Shown in pieces: positions 48,277 to 60,383 of a stretch of DNA of 64,000 nucleotides. This DNA is from Macrothele yani. Its lineage: Eukaryota > Arthropoda > Arachnida > Araneae > Macrothelidae. The stretch is from assembly GCA_039090855.1 (NCBI GenBank), contig CM076999.1:112839072-112903071 (forward strand), read 5' to 3'. The position numbers and the translations under genes were made by a program. Within the stretch, counting starts at the first letter, position 1; every line of letters begins with the position of its first letter. The notes under the pieces were generated by a model. It did no database searches, was not told where the DNA came from, and saw nothing but the letters and a program-made list of their open reading frames with translations.

Positions 48277-48299
48277 CAATGATGATGATGATGATGATG
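46215..48299 (+). mobile_element. RTE LINE copy B/D, 3' half
   Basis: It resumes at aagacaaacaaaatg exactly where half B stopped and keeps the same codon phase (ctc-at/a-aga). It ends with ggttgacaatgatgatg and a short (atg)n tail, characteristic of RTE 3' ends. Fragment F follows head-to-tail after about 14 bp. Confidence 0.88.
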
Positions 48300-48313
48300 A
48301 TATATAGGGATGT

Positions 48314-48751
48314 AAGGTCAGGTGATGCGTAACATCACAGCCTCTCCTTGACAAATGTCAACCCCGCCTTCTCGTGGTGCATCCTGTTCCCACTAAAGGG
48401 GCTCTGACGACCGCCAATAGCGGTATAACTATACCATCGAGATTAGAGGAAATTCTATCCCATACTCACCAACCCGCTTGGCCAGCGTGATGAGTTATGG
48501 CCAAACCCCTCCAAAATGACTCCACCACTTAAATCTTGGCCCTCAGTCTCCGGCAGCTGGAATGTACCTGGCCAAGGCAGCGGCCAGTGCGACATGAAGG
48601 CAGAGGGTGCTAAGAATCCCCGGAGGACCGGACTAGGCTGCCATCTGATGCTGACCTTGGCTACGTATAACGGACGCTCCCTATCTTCTGATTCAAGGCT
48701 TCTTGAATTGGAAGAGGAACTACAAAGGATCAAGTGGGACATCGTGGGGCT
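48314..48751 (+). mobile_element. RTE LINE fragment F (5' end, sense)
   Basis: It starts aaggtcaggtgatgcgtaac like copy B, includes the 5' UTR and the ORF start (ATG at 48516, MTPPLKSWPSVSGSWNVPG), and breaks at cgtggggctac inside the endonuclease DIVGL motif. It lies head-to-tail behind copy D. It ends in an (AT)n run. Confidence 0.85.
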
Positions 48752-48753
48752 AC

Positions 48754-48777
48754 ATATATATATATATATATATATAT
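48754..48777. repeat. (AT)n microsatellite at an RTE junction
   Basis: About 12 AT dinucleotides separate sense fragment F from the (cat)n tail of antisense fragment G. It may have served as the integration site or grown at the junction. Confidence 0.9.
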
Positions 48778-48778
48778 G

Positions 48779-49903
48779 TCATCATCATCATTGTCTACCA
48801 TTATCACTCCACAGCTGGACGAAGGTCTCCCCAAGTTTCCTCCACAACGGTCTGTCTTGTGCCAGTCTCCTCCATGTCACTCCCGCATACTTTCGAATTT
48901 CATCCACCCATCTCCCATGTGGTCTTCTTCTGGGTCTTTTCCTGTCCCTTGGAATCAAATCCAAAATTTCGGCTGTTCATCGATGGTCTGTCCTTCTGGC
49001 AGTATGTCCAGCCCATTGCCATTTCAGGGATTTAACTCTGATCATTTCAGGGATTTAACTCTGATAAATCCACTCTTGTCATTTTTCGGATCCACGAGTT
49101 CCTCTTCTTATCTCTCCTGGTTACACCATTCATGCACCTCTCCATGCTGCTTTGAGTTGTCTGCAGCCTTTGTATGTCTCTTTTAGTTAAGGTCCACGTC
49201 CATGCACCATACGTAAGCACTGGAAGGATGCATTGATCAAACACTTTTCTTTTACGTCATAATGGCATATTGCTCTTGAAATTATGCTGTTTCTTCCAAA
49301 AGCTCTCCAGGCAAGTTTTATACACCGATTAATTTCTTCATCCATGTGACCCTCACTTGATATCTGCTGTCCGAGATAAACGTGCGTGTCTTTTATCTCC
49401 AGCTTTTCTCCATCAATCGTTAAATCTTCATTTCTTGTAAAAGCATTGAACATCACTTTTGTCTTCTGAAAGTTCATTTCTAATCCCACTTCTTTACTCT
49501 TGTCAGCAAGTTCCTGGATCATACTCTGCAGCTCTGATTGGGTAGTTGCAAAAATGACTACGTCATCAGCAAAACGAAGGTGAGTTAGATAATCACCATT
49601 AATCTTTATCCCTTTGTTTTCCCAGTTCAGTGATTGAAAGACATTTTCTAATGTGGCATTAAAGAATTTCGAGATATGGTGTCACCTTGTCTCACTCTCT
49701 TTCCAATTTTTATGTGTGTTGTATTTTCAAGCAGCCGAATATTTTTACTTGCATTTTTATAGATGTTATTAATAATATTAATGTATGCATCTTCAATACC
49801 GCAGGATTTCAAAGCCATTGTAACTGCTGATGGTTTCACCGAATCAAAGGCCTTTTCGTAATCGATAAATACCATGCATAATGGAAGTTCGTATTCCCTC
49901 GCT
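48779..49903 (-). mobile_element. RTE LINE fragment G (antisense, 3' third)
   Basis: The reverse complement of the RTE 3' portion, with (cat)n at the left end, runs to ccctcgct at 49903 (sense AREYELPLCM). Minus-strand readings 49522-49187 and 49244-49047 contain QELADKSKEVGL and KRDIQRLQTTQ in shifted frames. A 23-bp stretch near 49024-49066 (atttcagggatttaactctga) is duplicated in tandem. It is more degraded than copies C and D. Confidence 0.82.
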
Positions 49904-49972
49904 ATTATCTTTGTACAGCGAATTCTGAAAGCTGCCACGTACCTCAACGTTGTGGCTGACCAGTTGCACCCA
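49904..49972 (+). mobile_element. inverted Tc1 copy-2 scrap
   Basis: attatctttgtacagcgaat through gttgcaccca is a close reverse complement of 42178-42244, the transposase KAATYLN region of Tc1 copy 2. The orientation is opposite to the left piece and it duplicates rather than continues it, so it is not the other flank of a simple insertion. Confidence 0.8.
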
Positions 49973-49999
49973 TACGTATGGTGCAGAGACGTGGACCTT
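49973..49999 (+). mobile_element. 27-bp RTE scrap, sense
   Basis: tacgtatggtgcagagac followed by gtggacctt matches the RTE sequence coding LTYGAETWTL (copy D near 47871-47897) with about one mismatch. It directly abuts the inverted Tc1 scrap, making this a patchwork junction. Confidence 0.75.
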
Positions 50000-50770
50000 G
50001 CACTCATTTTTTGTACTAACCCCTTCCTACACCCGGATAGGTTTCCTGAGTTCGCACATGACCGAAGAGAATTTTTTGTGTTGTGATACATTAAACCTGA
50101 AATTCTTTTGTTGAGCTGTGTAGATTATAAACATTTCTATAAAGAATTTCGTTAAATATCGCAATTAAGAAAATACGGAAACTTTATGTGACTCAGGTAA
50201 CCAACCTCTGGAGACGTGTTCACGAAGCTGTCAAAAACGCAATATTTATACGGCCCCTTAAATGTTTTTGTAGCCAGTTCTCAGGGGGTCATTTCTCCGC
50301 TTTGTCTTTGGCACGAAAATCATGGAAATGTCTACATTTCTTAATGAAAATGAAATATTAAAACAAATGTTTTGTGAATAGTTGCTCGCGTAGTGGGAAA
50401 TATGGCCATACGATATTTGTTGATTCAGAACAATTCTATATGGCAATGTGGGCAAGTCTCTGGTAGCCACTTCTCTGTACAGAATATCAGAGATAATCCC
50501 GTAACATTTTAGGTATTGCGTTCTTCAGTCACGCGCATTTAAATCTGACAAGTGACTCATTTTAACCCCGTGATCTTCCGCAAGAAGGTAATTTAAGCCT
50601 ACCAGGCAAATCCTGAGGAACGCTGGTAATTGTGATAAGCAGATCACAAAAGGATCTCACCTGAGGTGCGTGCTTCGTTGTAAACAACGCAAAACACAGT
50701 TTCACCTTTTAATCCTCTGTCGTCTTTGCGGGGCGCAGTTTCTTGTTCTGCAGAACAGCGACCTTGGATT
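50000..50770. other. unique-looking spacer, no gene recognised
   Basis: This lies between the RTE patchwork and the macrosatellite. Only short random-looking frames are present. Near 50640-50770 the sequence starts to resemble nothing else in the window until acgtttccagccag at 50771, where homology to the 2.4-kb repeats begins. Confidence 0.55.
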
Positions 50771-53166
50771 ACGTTTCCAGCCAGTGGTACTATAATATAG
50801 TACAAGGACGTGTTGCACGTGTGTAAGGTAAGTCTTTTCACCAATTATTTAAATTTTGTCAAAAATAGAATTTGTTTATTGTCCGAGACCATGCATTGTG
50901 AAAATAGCGTATTTGAATTTACAGCATGTATAAAATTTCCGCTTTACCTAGCTTTGTAGGTCGGGAAAGATTCTATGCAAAGGAACACGCGGTGATAGAA
51001 TTATTTTAGAACATGTGTGTGTGTGTGGTGTTTAAAGCTTGGGCGAATGTTTTCGACAGAGGTTCATACAGGAATTGCAAATTGACAGGATATTGAAAAC
51101 TCTGAGAAGAAGGGAGGCACATTGCACTCAAAACCCTGACTCTAAAAATGGAGAATTGTTAAATGTTTCACGGTTAAACATGTTTAAAACTGCGAATTTT
51201 GTTCTTTTAAAACCACACACGGTAATCCTCATTTTTGTAGTGTTCTTATCTTTTATCTCTTGCCTAAATACTTTCCTAAATAAAGCAACAGTTCTTTGAG
51301 CCCCCCCATCCCAAAAAAAAAAAAAAAACTATTTGAGCTCTTAGAACGGTCTGAGGAATGAATGCCCACTTCTCGAAAATAAGGAAAAATGCCCGCAGAA
51401 AAAATTAGGTCTTTTTTAATTTCATTAAAGAATATCATAATTTCTAATAAGTAATAGATAAAACTAATCAGAAAGAACACTTCCTCCACCCAACCAATAA
51501 CGCTATCTAGCATTATAAGGCCATCATAGTTTGTTTAAAACGGTGGAAGCTGTTCATTGTTCAAATGAAGACGTGCTTTTTACGAGCAAAAAATGAGGTG
51601 ATTCTTAGTTTCATGAAAAAAAAAATCTTAATTTCAACAAAGCAATCGACAAAACTGATAAATCATCTAACGGTATATGGTATAATCAGGCTTTCATACC
51701 TTGTTTTCAAAATGGCGGAAGAAATTCCATGTTCGAATCAACACGTGGTGTGTGTGTGCTTGGCTCTTCCAAGAACTCCGTCACAGGGAAGCGGATTTAT
51801 TTAAGCTTCTTATTGAATAAATATTAAAGAAATGGTGAAATACAAAGAACTCACAAGGTATAGTCAAAGAATAGATTGCATGAAAGAATGCCCACGGAAA
51901 AAATGTAAACTGAAAAAGTTCCGAAGGAAAAAATGTCAACTTCTCGAAAACAGGAAACTACCCACTTCCCGAAAATATGTCAACTTCCGAATGATATCTC
52001 TTACGTCTGTTCAGTAGTGGGTATTTGGGGATGCCCCCCCCCCCCCCACAACATAACAACATAAACGGATCTTGATTTTTTTTTTTTTTTTTTTATTTTG
52101 GAATAACATGTTAATTTTAATTAATTACCGGTACATGCAGGAATTTGGCCAATCGGTAAAAAAAGGCCCGAGGAAATAAATTTCGTGGGAATAAGTCCGA
52201 GATGTTCGTTTTGATTATCATGGGCATGCTAATGAGTTGATTTGACATGCTGATTGATCTTCGTACTCACGAGAATGTTGGGGGGGGGGCATTCTTTTAT
52301 TATTTACCTAGTGTGACTCAACATGTGTTTTAGATAAGTGCAATATCTATAAAGAAGACAAAATAATAGCGTTCATTTTTATTTAATTTTTATTTTATTT
52401 TGTTTTATTTTGCACAAAATTTCATTTCGGGATAGGGGTTAAAATTCTGTTCCGTGCGAAACAAAAATTTAAACATTTAAAATACATCATTCTAATCAGA
52501 AAAGGTATTTACAAAACTGCTTGCGGTACACTCGATATTTACAAACAAAAATTTTTCTATTTTTCGAAATATGAACAAATTAGTTAATGGATATTCCATG
52601 CAGTGCTTTGCGATACACTATATTTTTGGTTTCCCCTCCGGGTTGTAAAACTATAAATGCTTTGGCGTGCCGACTTTGGAGAAAAAATTATATAGTTCAC
52701 CATGGACTCTGACTGATTAATTTATGTCTTCTCATTTCCTTAATTGATTGATTCCGACTGATTTTTTTAATTTATTGATTCCTTACCATTTTCTATATTG
52801 ATTGATTGAACCGTTCCATGCATTTGATCGATCCCTTGAATAATTCCTTTTCATATCTTTTATTAATTTATCAATCCATTTTCATTAGGTTGATTGATTG
52901 ACTTTCATTTCCTTGATTGATGATTTGATCCCTTCTCATATATTTGATTGGTTCACTGGTGTCGTCGCAAATGCGAACATTGCATTTTCGACCGAGGTTG
53001 AAATGGTAGCAAATGCGACCGGCAGGGGCAAAGAGGAGTAGGGAAGAAAAGGGGAGGCAGGATGGGGAGATAAGGTGTTGACCACGTGGGGTTTTCCAAC
53101 AATGCGACTGGGGTGAAAAGGTCAGATGGTAAGCTGGTTCCTGAGTTGGTTAAGCGACCACGGATA
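50771..53166 (+). repeat. 2.4-kb macrosatellite unit 1
   Basis: I set unit starts at acgtttccagccag. Unit 1 (2,396 bp) is the most diverged: its first 45 bp differ (tggtactataatatagtac), it has a 15-C run (52036-52050) and a long T-run (52078-52094), and it lacks most of the segment ggtaactacgcttaa...ggtcattagagggg found in the others. It shares the intact gttcattgttcaaatgaaga segment with unit 2. It encodes nothing recognisable. It is the array edge, consistent with its divergence. Confidence 0.9.
51385..51765 (+). repeat. ~190-bp internal direct duplication within the macrosatellite unit
   Basis: The two halves align with a shift of about 190 bp: attaggt...tttcatt...taatttc (from 51403) against atgaggt...tttcatg...taatttc (from 51593), and ggtggaagctgttcattgtt against ggcggaagaaattccatgtt. 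The halves are well diverged, so the duplication predates the macrosatellite array. The same pair is visible in the other units. Confidence 0.75.
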
Positions 53167-55621
53167 ACGTTTCCAGCCAGACTCGTACTACAAAGGACGT
53201 TTTGCACGTGTGTAAGGTAAGTCTTTTCACCAATTATTTAAATTTTGTCAAAAATAGAATATGTTTATTCTCTGAGACCATGCATTGTGAAAATAGCGCA
53301 TTTGAATTTTCAGCGTGTATAAAATTTCCGCTTTACCTAGCTTTGTAGGTCCGGGAAGATTCTATGCAAAGGAACACGTGGTAAAAGAACTATTTTAGTA
53401 GAACATGTTTGTATGTGGTGTATAAAGCTTGAGCGAATGTTTTTGACAGAGGTTTATACAGGAATTGCAAATTGACAGGATATTGAAAAATCTGAGTTGA
53501 AGGGGGGCATATTGCACTCAAAACCTAAGACTAAAGATCAAGAATTGTTAAATGTTTCACGGTTAAAAATGTTTAAAACTGGGAATTTTGTTCTTTAAAA
53601 CCACACACGGTAATCCATATTTTTTGTAGTGTTCTTATCTTTTATCTCTTGCCTAAATACTTTCCTAAACAAGGCAACAGGCATCTTTTCTTTTAGGCCC
53701 CCTTCCCACCAAAAAAAAAACTATTTAAGCTGTTAGAACGGTATGGGGAAAGAATGCCCACAGAAAAAATTACGCCTTTTTTAATTTCATGAAAGAATAT
53801 CATAATTTCTAATAAGTAATAGATAAAACTAATCAGAAAGAACACTTCCACCACTCAACCATATAACGCTATCTAGCATTATAAGGCAATCGTAGTTTGT
53901 TTCGAAAACGGTGGAAGCTGTTCATTGTTCAAATGAAGACGTGCTTTTTACGAGCAGAAAATGAGGTGGTTCTTAGTTTCATGTAAAAAAAATCTTAATT
54001 TCAACCAAGCAATCGACAAAACTGATAAACCATATAACGATTTATGGTATAATCAGGCCTTCATACCTATTTTTCAAAATGGCGGAAGAAATTCATTGTT
54101 CGAATTAACACGTAGTGTGTGTGTGCTTGACTCTTCCAAGAACGGTAACTACGCTTAAAGCAAAGTACTCCAGCATTCTTTTCCAGGGACAACAAATGGA
54201 AGCAGGTCATTAGAGGGGATTTAAGCTCCAATTTGAATGAATCTGAAAGAAATGATGAAATAAAAAGAACGCATAAGGTATAGCCAAAGAATAGAAGGTA
54301 TCAAAGAATGCCCACGGAAAAAATGCAAATAGAAAGAATTCCGAAGGACAAAATGTCAACTTCTCGAAAACAGGAAACTACCCACTTCCCGAAAATATGT
54401 CAACTTCCGAATGATATCTCTTACGTCTGTTCAGTGGTGTTATAAGCCATATTTGGGGACCCCCCCCCCTCCACGCCATAGAAACGGGTTTTTAATTTTT
54501 TTTATTTTGGTTTCTGGAATAACATGTTGATTTTAATTAATTACCGGTACATGCAGGAATTTGGCCAATCGGTAAAAAAAGGCCCGAGGAAATAAATTTC
54601 GTGGGAATAAGTCCGAGATGTTCGTTTTGATTATCATGGGCATGCTAATAAGTTGTTTTGGCATACCGATTGATCTTCGTACTCACGAGAATGTTGGGTT
54701 GGGGGTTGGAAGGAGAGGGGGGGGAAGCATTCTTTCATTATTTTCCTAGTGTGACTCACTCAGCATGTGTTTTGGGTAAGTGCAAAATCAGCAAAGAACA
54801 CAAAATAAGAGCGTTCATTTTTATTTAATTTTTATTTTGATTTTATTTTATTTTGCGCAAAAAATCACTTCGGGATAGGGGTTAAAGTTCTGTTCCGTGC
54901 GAAACAAGAATTTCAACATTTAAAATACATAATTCTAATCAGAAAAGGTATTTACAAAACTGCTTGCGGTACACTCGATATTTACAAACAAAAATTTTTC
55001 TATTTTTCGAAATATGAACAAATTAGTTAATGGATATTCCATGCAGTGCTTTGCGATACACTATATTTTTGGTTTCCCCTCCGGGTTGTAAAACTATAAA
55101 TGCTTTGGCGTGCCGACTTCGGAGAAAAAATTATATAGTTCACCATGGGAAAAGCATGGACTCTGACTGATTAATTTATGTCTTCTCATTTCCTTAATTG
55201 ATTGATTCCGACTGATTTTTTTAATTTATTGATTCCTTACCATTTTCTATATTGATTGATTGAACCGTTCCATGCATTTGATTCGATCCCTTGAATAATT
55301 CCTTTTCATATCTTTTATTAATTTATCAATCCATTTTCATTACGTTGATTGATTGACTTTCATTTCCTTGATTGATGATTTGATCCCTTCTCATATATTT
55401 GATTGGTTCACTGGTGTCGTCGCAAATGCGAACATTGCATTTTCGACCGAGGTTGAAATGGTAGCAAATGCGACCGGCAGGGGCAAAGAGGAGTAGGGAA
55501 GAAAAGGGGAGGCAGGATGGGGAGATAAGGTGTTGACCACGTGGGGTTTTCCAACAATGCGACTGGGGTGAAAAGGTCAGATGGTAAGCTGGTTCCTGAG
55601 TTGGTTAAGCGACCACGGATA
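53167..55621 (+). repeat. 2.4-kb macrosatellite unit 2
   Basis: This is the longest unit, 2,455 bp. It keeps the segment cttctcgaaaacaggaaact...cttccg (about 54359-54409), shared with unit 1 and deleted in units 3-6. It lacks the palindrome of units 3 and 4. The sequence downstream of the splice-donor-like site is nearly the same as in units 3-6. Confidence 0.93.
53210..53223 (+). promoter_or_regulatory. splice-donor-like site conserved in every macrosatellite unit
   Basis: gtgtaag/gtaagtc is a near-ideal 5' splice site, with the intron side beginning at 50828, 53217, 55672, 58063, 60434 and 62752 in units 1-6. No matching acceptor or coding exon was identified. Conservation alone is weak evidence because the units are near-identical, but it also survives in the diverged unit 1. 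Confidence 0.35.
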
Positions 55622-58012
55622 ACGTTTCCAGCCAGACTCGTACTACAAAGGACGTTTTGCACGTGTGTAAGGTAAGTCTTTTCACCAATTATTTAAATTT
55701 TGTCAAAAATAGAATATGTTTATACTCTGAGACCATGCATTGTGAAAATAGCGCATTTGAATTTTCAGCGTGTATAAAATTTCCGCTTTACCTAGCTTTG
55801 TAGTTCGGGAAAGATTCTATGAAAGGAACACGTGGTAATAGAACTATTTTAGTAGAACATGTTTGTATGTGGTGTATAAAGCTTGAGCGAATGTTTTTGA
55901 CAGAGGTTTATACAGGAATTGCAAATTGACAGGATATTGAAAAATCTGAGGTGAAGGGGGGCATATTGCACTCAAAACCTAAGACTAAAGATGGGGAATT
56001 GTTAAATGTTTCACGGTTAAAAATGTTTAAAACTGGGAATTTTGTTCTTTAAAACCACACACGGTAATCCATATTTTTTGTAGTGTTCTTATCTTTTATC
56101 TCTTGCCTAAATACTTTTCCTAAACAAGGCAACAGGCATCTTTTCTTTTAGGCCCCCTTCCCACCAAAAATATTTAAGCTGTTAGAACGGTATGGGGAAA
56201 GAATGCCCACAGAAAATATTAGGCCTTTTTTAATTTCATGAAAGAATATCATAATTTCTAATAAGTAATAGATAAAACTAATTAGAACACTTCCACCGCT
56301 CAACCATATAACGCTATCTAGCATTATAAGGCAATCGTAGTTTGTTTCGAAAACGGTGGAAGCTGTTCATTTATATTTTACGAGCAGAAAATGAGGTGGT
56401 TCTAAGTTTCATGTAAAAAAAAATCTTAATTTCAACCAAGCAATCTACAAAACTGATAAACCATGTATAACGATATATGGTATAATCAGGCCTTCATACC
56501 TATTTTTCAAAATGGCGGAAGAAATTCATTGTTCGAATCAACATGGAGTGTGTGTGCTTGACTCTTCCAAGAACGGTAACTACGCTTAAGGCAAAGTACT
56601 CCAGCATTCTTTTCCAGGGACAACAAATGGAAGCAGGTCATTAGAGGGGATTTAAGCTCCAATTTGAATGAATCTGAAAGAAATGATGAAATAAAAAGAA
56701 CGCATAAGGTATAGCCAAAGAATAGAAGGTATCAAAGAATGCCCACGGAAAAAATGCAAATAGAAAGAATTCCGAAGGACAAAATGTCAACTTCTGACCA
56801 ATATCTCTTACGTCTGTTCAATGGTGTTATAAGAAATATTTGGGGACCCCCCCTCCACGCCCTAGAAACGGGTTTTTAATTTTTTTTATTTTGGTTTTTG
56901 GAATAACATGTTGATTTTAATTAATTACCGGTACATGCAGGAATTTGGCCAATCGGTAAAAAAAGGCCCGTGGAAATAAGTGAGTGGTCGTTTTGATTAT
57001 CATGGGCATGCTAATAAGTTGATTTGATATACTGATTGATCTTCGTACTCACGAGAATGTTGGGGTGGGGGTTGGAAGGAGAGGGGGGGGAAGCATTCTT
57101 TCATTATTTTCCTAGTGTGACTCACTCAGCATGTGTTTTAGATAAGTGCAATATCTAGAAAGAAGACAAAATAATAGCGTTCATTTTTATTTAATTTTTA
57201 TTTTGATTTTGTTTTATTTTGCAAAAAAAAAAATCACTTCCGGATAGGGGTTGAAATTCTGTTCCGTGCGAAACAAAAATTTAAACATTTAAAATACATC
57301 ATTCTAATCAGAAAAGGTATTTACAAAACTGCTTGCGGTACACTCGATATTTACAAACAAAAATTTTTCTATTTTTCGAAATATGAACAAATTAGTTAAT
57401 GGATATTCCATGCAGTGCTTTGCGATACACTATATTTTTGGTTTCCCCTCCGGGTTGTAAAACTATAAATGCTTTGGCGTGCCGACTTCGGAGAAAAAAT
57501 TATATAGTTCACCATGGGAAAAGCATGGACTCTGACTGATTAATTTATGTCTTCTCATTTCCTTAATTGATTGATTCCGACTGATTTTTTTAATTTATTG
57601 ATTCCTTACCATTTTCTATATTGATTGATTGAACCGTTCCATGCATTTGATTCGATCCCTTGAATAATTCCTTTTCATATCTTTTATTAATTTATCAATC
57701 CATTTTCATTACGTTGATTGATTGACTTTCATTTCCTTGATTGATGATTTGATCCCTTCTCATATATTTGATTGGTTCACTGGTGTCGTCGCAAATGCGA
57801 ACATTGCATTTTCGACCGAGGTTGAAATGGTAGCAAATGCGACCGGCAGGGGCAAAGAGGAGTAGGGAAGAAAAGGGGAGGCAGGATGGGGAGATAAGGT
57901 GTTGGTCAACACCTTATCTCCCCATCCTGCCGTGGGGTTTTCCAACAATGCGACTGGGGTGAAAAGGTCAGATGGTAAGCTGGTTCCTGAGTTGGTTAAG
58001 CGACCACGGATA
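55622..58012 (+). repeat. 2.4-kb macrosatellite unit 3
   Basis: This unit is 2,391 bp. It has gttcatttatattttacg (a deletion of the gttcaaatga segment) and the 52-nt palindrome at 57880-57931. It is almost identical to unit 4 throughout. Confidence 0.93.
57880..57931. repeat. 52-nt near-perfect palindrome (unit 3)
   Basis: The arm ggcaggatggggagataagg plus tgttg (57880-57904) and its exact reverse complement (57907-57931) are separated by only two bases. Units 1, 2 and 5 have a single arm followed by accacgtgg at this site, so the second arm is an inserted inverted copy. Confidence 0.95.
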
Positions 58013-60383
58013 ACGTTTCCAGCCAGACTCGTACTACAAAGGACGTTTTGCACGTGTGTAAGGTAAGTCTTTTCACCAATTATTTAAATTTTGTCAAAAA
58101 TAGAATATGTTTATACTCTGAGACCATGCATTGTGAAAATAGCGCATTTGAATTTTCAGCGTGTATAAAATTTCCGCTTTACCTAGCTTTGTAGTTCGGG
58201 AAAGATTCTATGAAAGGAACACGTGGTAATAGAACTATTTTAGTAGAACATGTTTGTATGTGGTGTATAAAGCTTGAGCGAATGTTTTTGACAGAGGTTT
58301 ATACAGGAATTGCAAATTGACAGGATATTGAAAAATCTGAGGTGAAGGGGGGCATATTGCACTCAAAACCTAAGACTAAAGATGGGGAATTGTTAAATGT
58401 TTCACGGTTAAAAATGTTTAAAACTGGGAATTTTGTTCTTTAAAACCACACACGGTAATCCATATTTTTTGTAGTGTTCTTATCTTTTATCTCTTGCCTA
58501 AATACTTTTCTAAACAAGGCAACAGGCATCTTTTCTTTTAGGCCCCCTTCCCACCAAAAATATTTAAGCTGTTAGAACGGTATGGGGAAAGAATGCCCAC
58601 AGAAAATATTAGGCCTTTTTTAATTTCATGAAAGAATATCATAATTTCTAATAAGTAATAGATAAAACTAATTAGAACACTTCCACCGCTCAACCATATA
58701 ACGCTATCTAGCATTATAAGGCAATCGTAGTTTGTTTCGAAAACGGTGGAAGCTGTTCATTTATATTTTACGAGCAGAAAATGAGGTGGTTCTAAGTTTC
58801 ATGTAAAAAATCTTAATTTCAACCAAGCAATCGACAAAACTGATAAACCATGTATAACGATATATGGTATAATCAGGCCTTCATACCTATTTTTCAAAAT
58901 GGCGGAAGAAATTCATTGTTCGAATCAACATGGAGTGTGTGTGTGCTTGACTCTTCCAAGAACGGTAACTACGCTTAAGGCAAAGAACTCCAGCATTCTT
59001 TTCCAGGGACAACAAATGGAAGCAGGTCATTAGAGGGGATTTAAGCTCCAATTTGAATGAATCTGAAAGAAATGATGAAATAAAAAGAACGCATAAGGTA
59101 TAGCCAAAGAATAGAAGGTATCAAAGAATGCCCACGGAAAAAATGCAAATAGAAAGAATTCCGAAGGACAAAATGTCAACTTCTGACCAATATCTCTTAC
59201 GTCTGTTCAATGGTGTTATAAGAAATATTTGGGACCCCCCCCTCCACGCCCTAGAAACGGGTTTTTAATTTTTTTTATTTTGGTTTTTGGAATAACATGT
59301 TGATTTTAATTAATTACCGGTACATGCAGGAATTTGGCCAATCGGTAAAAAAAGGCCCGTGGAAATAAGTGAGTGGTCGTTTTGATTATCATGGGCATGC
59401 TAATAAGTCGATTTGATATACTGATTGATCTTCGTACTCACGAGAATGTTGGGGTGGGGTTGGAAGGGGGAGCATTCTTTTATTATTTACCTAGTGTGAC
59501 TCAACATGTGTTTTAGATAAGTGCAATATCTATAAAGAAGACAAAATAATAGCGTTCATTTTTATTTAATTTTTATTTTATTTTGTTTTATTTTGCACAA
59601 AATTTCATTTCGGGATAGGGGTTGAAATTCTGTTCCGTGCGAAACAAAAATTTAAACATTTAAAATACATCATTCTAATCAGAAAAGGTATTTACAAAAC
59701 TGCTTGCGGTACACTCGATATTTACAAACAAAAATTTTTCTATTTTTCGAAATATGAACAAATTAGTTAATGGATATTCCATGCAGTGCTTTGCGATACA
59801 CTATATTTTTGGTTTCCCCTCCGGGTTGTAAAACTATAAATGCTTTGGCGTGCCGACTTCGGAGAAAAAATTATATAGTTCACCATGGGAAAAGCATGGA
59901 CTCTGACTGATTAATTTATGTCTTCTCATTTCCTTAATTGATTGATTCCGACTGATTTTTTTAATTTATTGATTCCTTACCATTTTCTATATTGATTGAT
60001 TGAACCGTTCCATGCATTTGATTCGATCCCTTGAATAATTCCTTTTCATATCTTTTATTAATTTATCAATCCATTTTCATTACGTTGATTGATTGACTTT
60101 CATTTCCTTGATTGATGATTTGATCCCTTCTCATATATTTGATTGGTTCACTGGTGTCGTCGCAAATGCGAACATTGCATTTTCGACCGAGGTTGAAATG
60201 GTAGCAAATGCGACCGGCAGGGGCAAAGAGGAGTAGGGAAGAAAAGGGGAGGCAGGATGGGGAGATAAGGTGTTGGTCAACACCTTATCTCCCCATCCTG
60301 CCGTGGGGTTTTCAAACAATGCGACTGGGGTGAAAAGGTCAGATGGTAAGCTGGTTCCTGAGTTGGTTAAGCGACCACGGATA
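58013..60383 (+). repeat. 2.4-kb macrosatellite unit 4
   Basis: This unit is 2,371 bp. It shares with unit 3 both the gttcatttatattttacg deletion and the 52-nt palindrome (60251-60302), so units 3 and 4 are recent duplicates of each other. Confidence 0.93.
60251..60302. repeat. 52-nt near-perfect palindrome (unit 4)
   Basis: This is the same structure as in unit 3: arms 60251-60275 and 60278-60302, two-base loop. Confidence 0.95.

Noticed and set aside
49648..50091. 147-codon minus-strand frame
   Set aside because: It is a chimera of the inverted Tc1 scrap and RTE fragment G created by rearrangement, not a gene.
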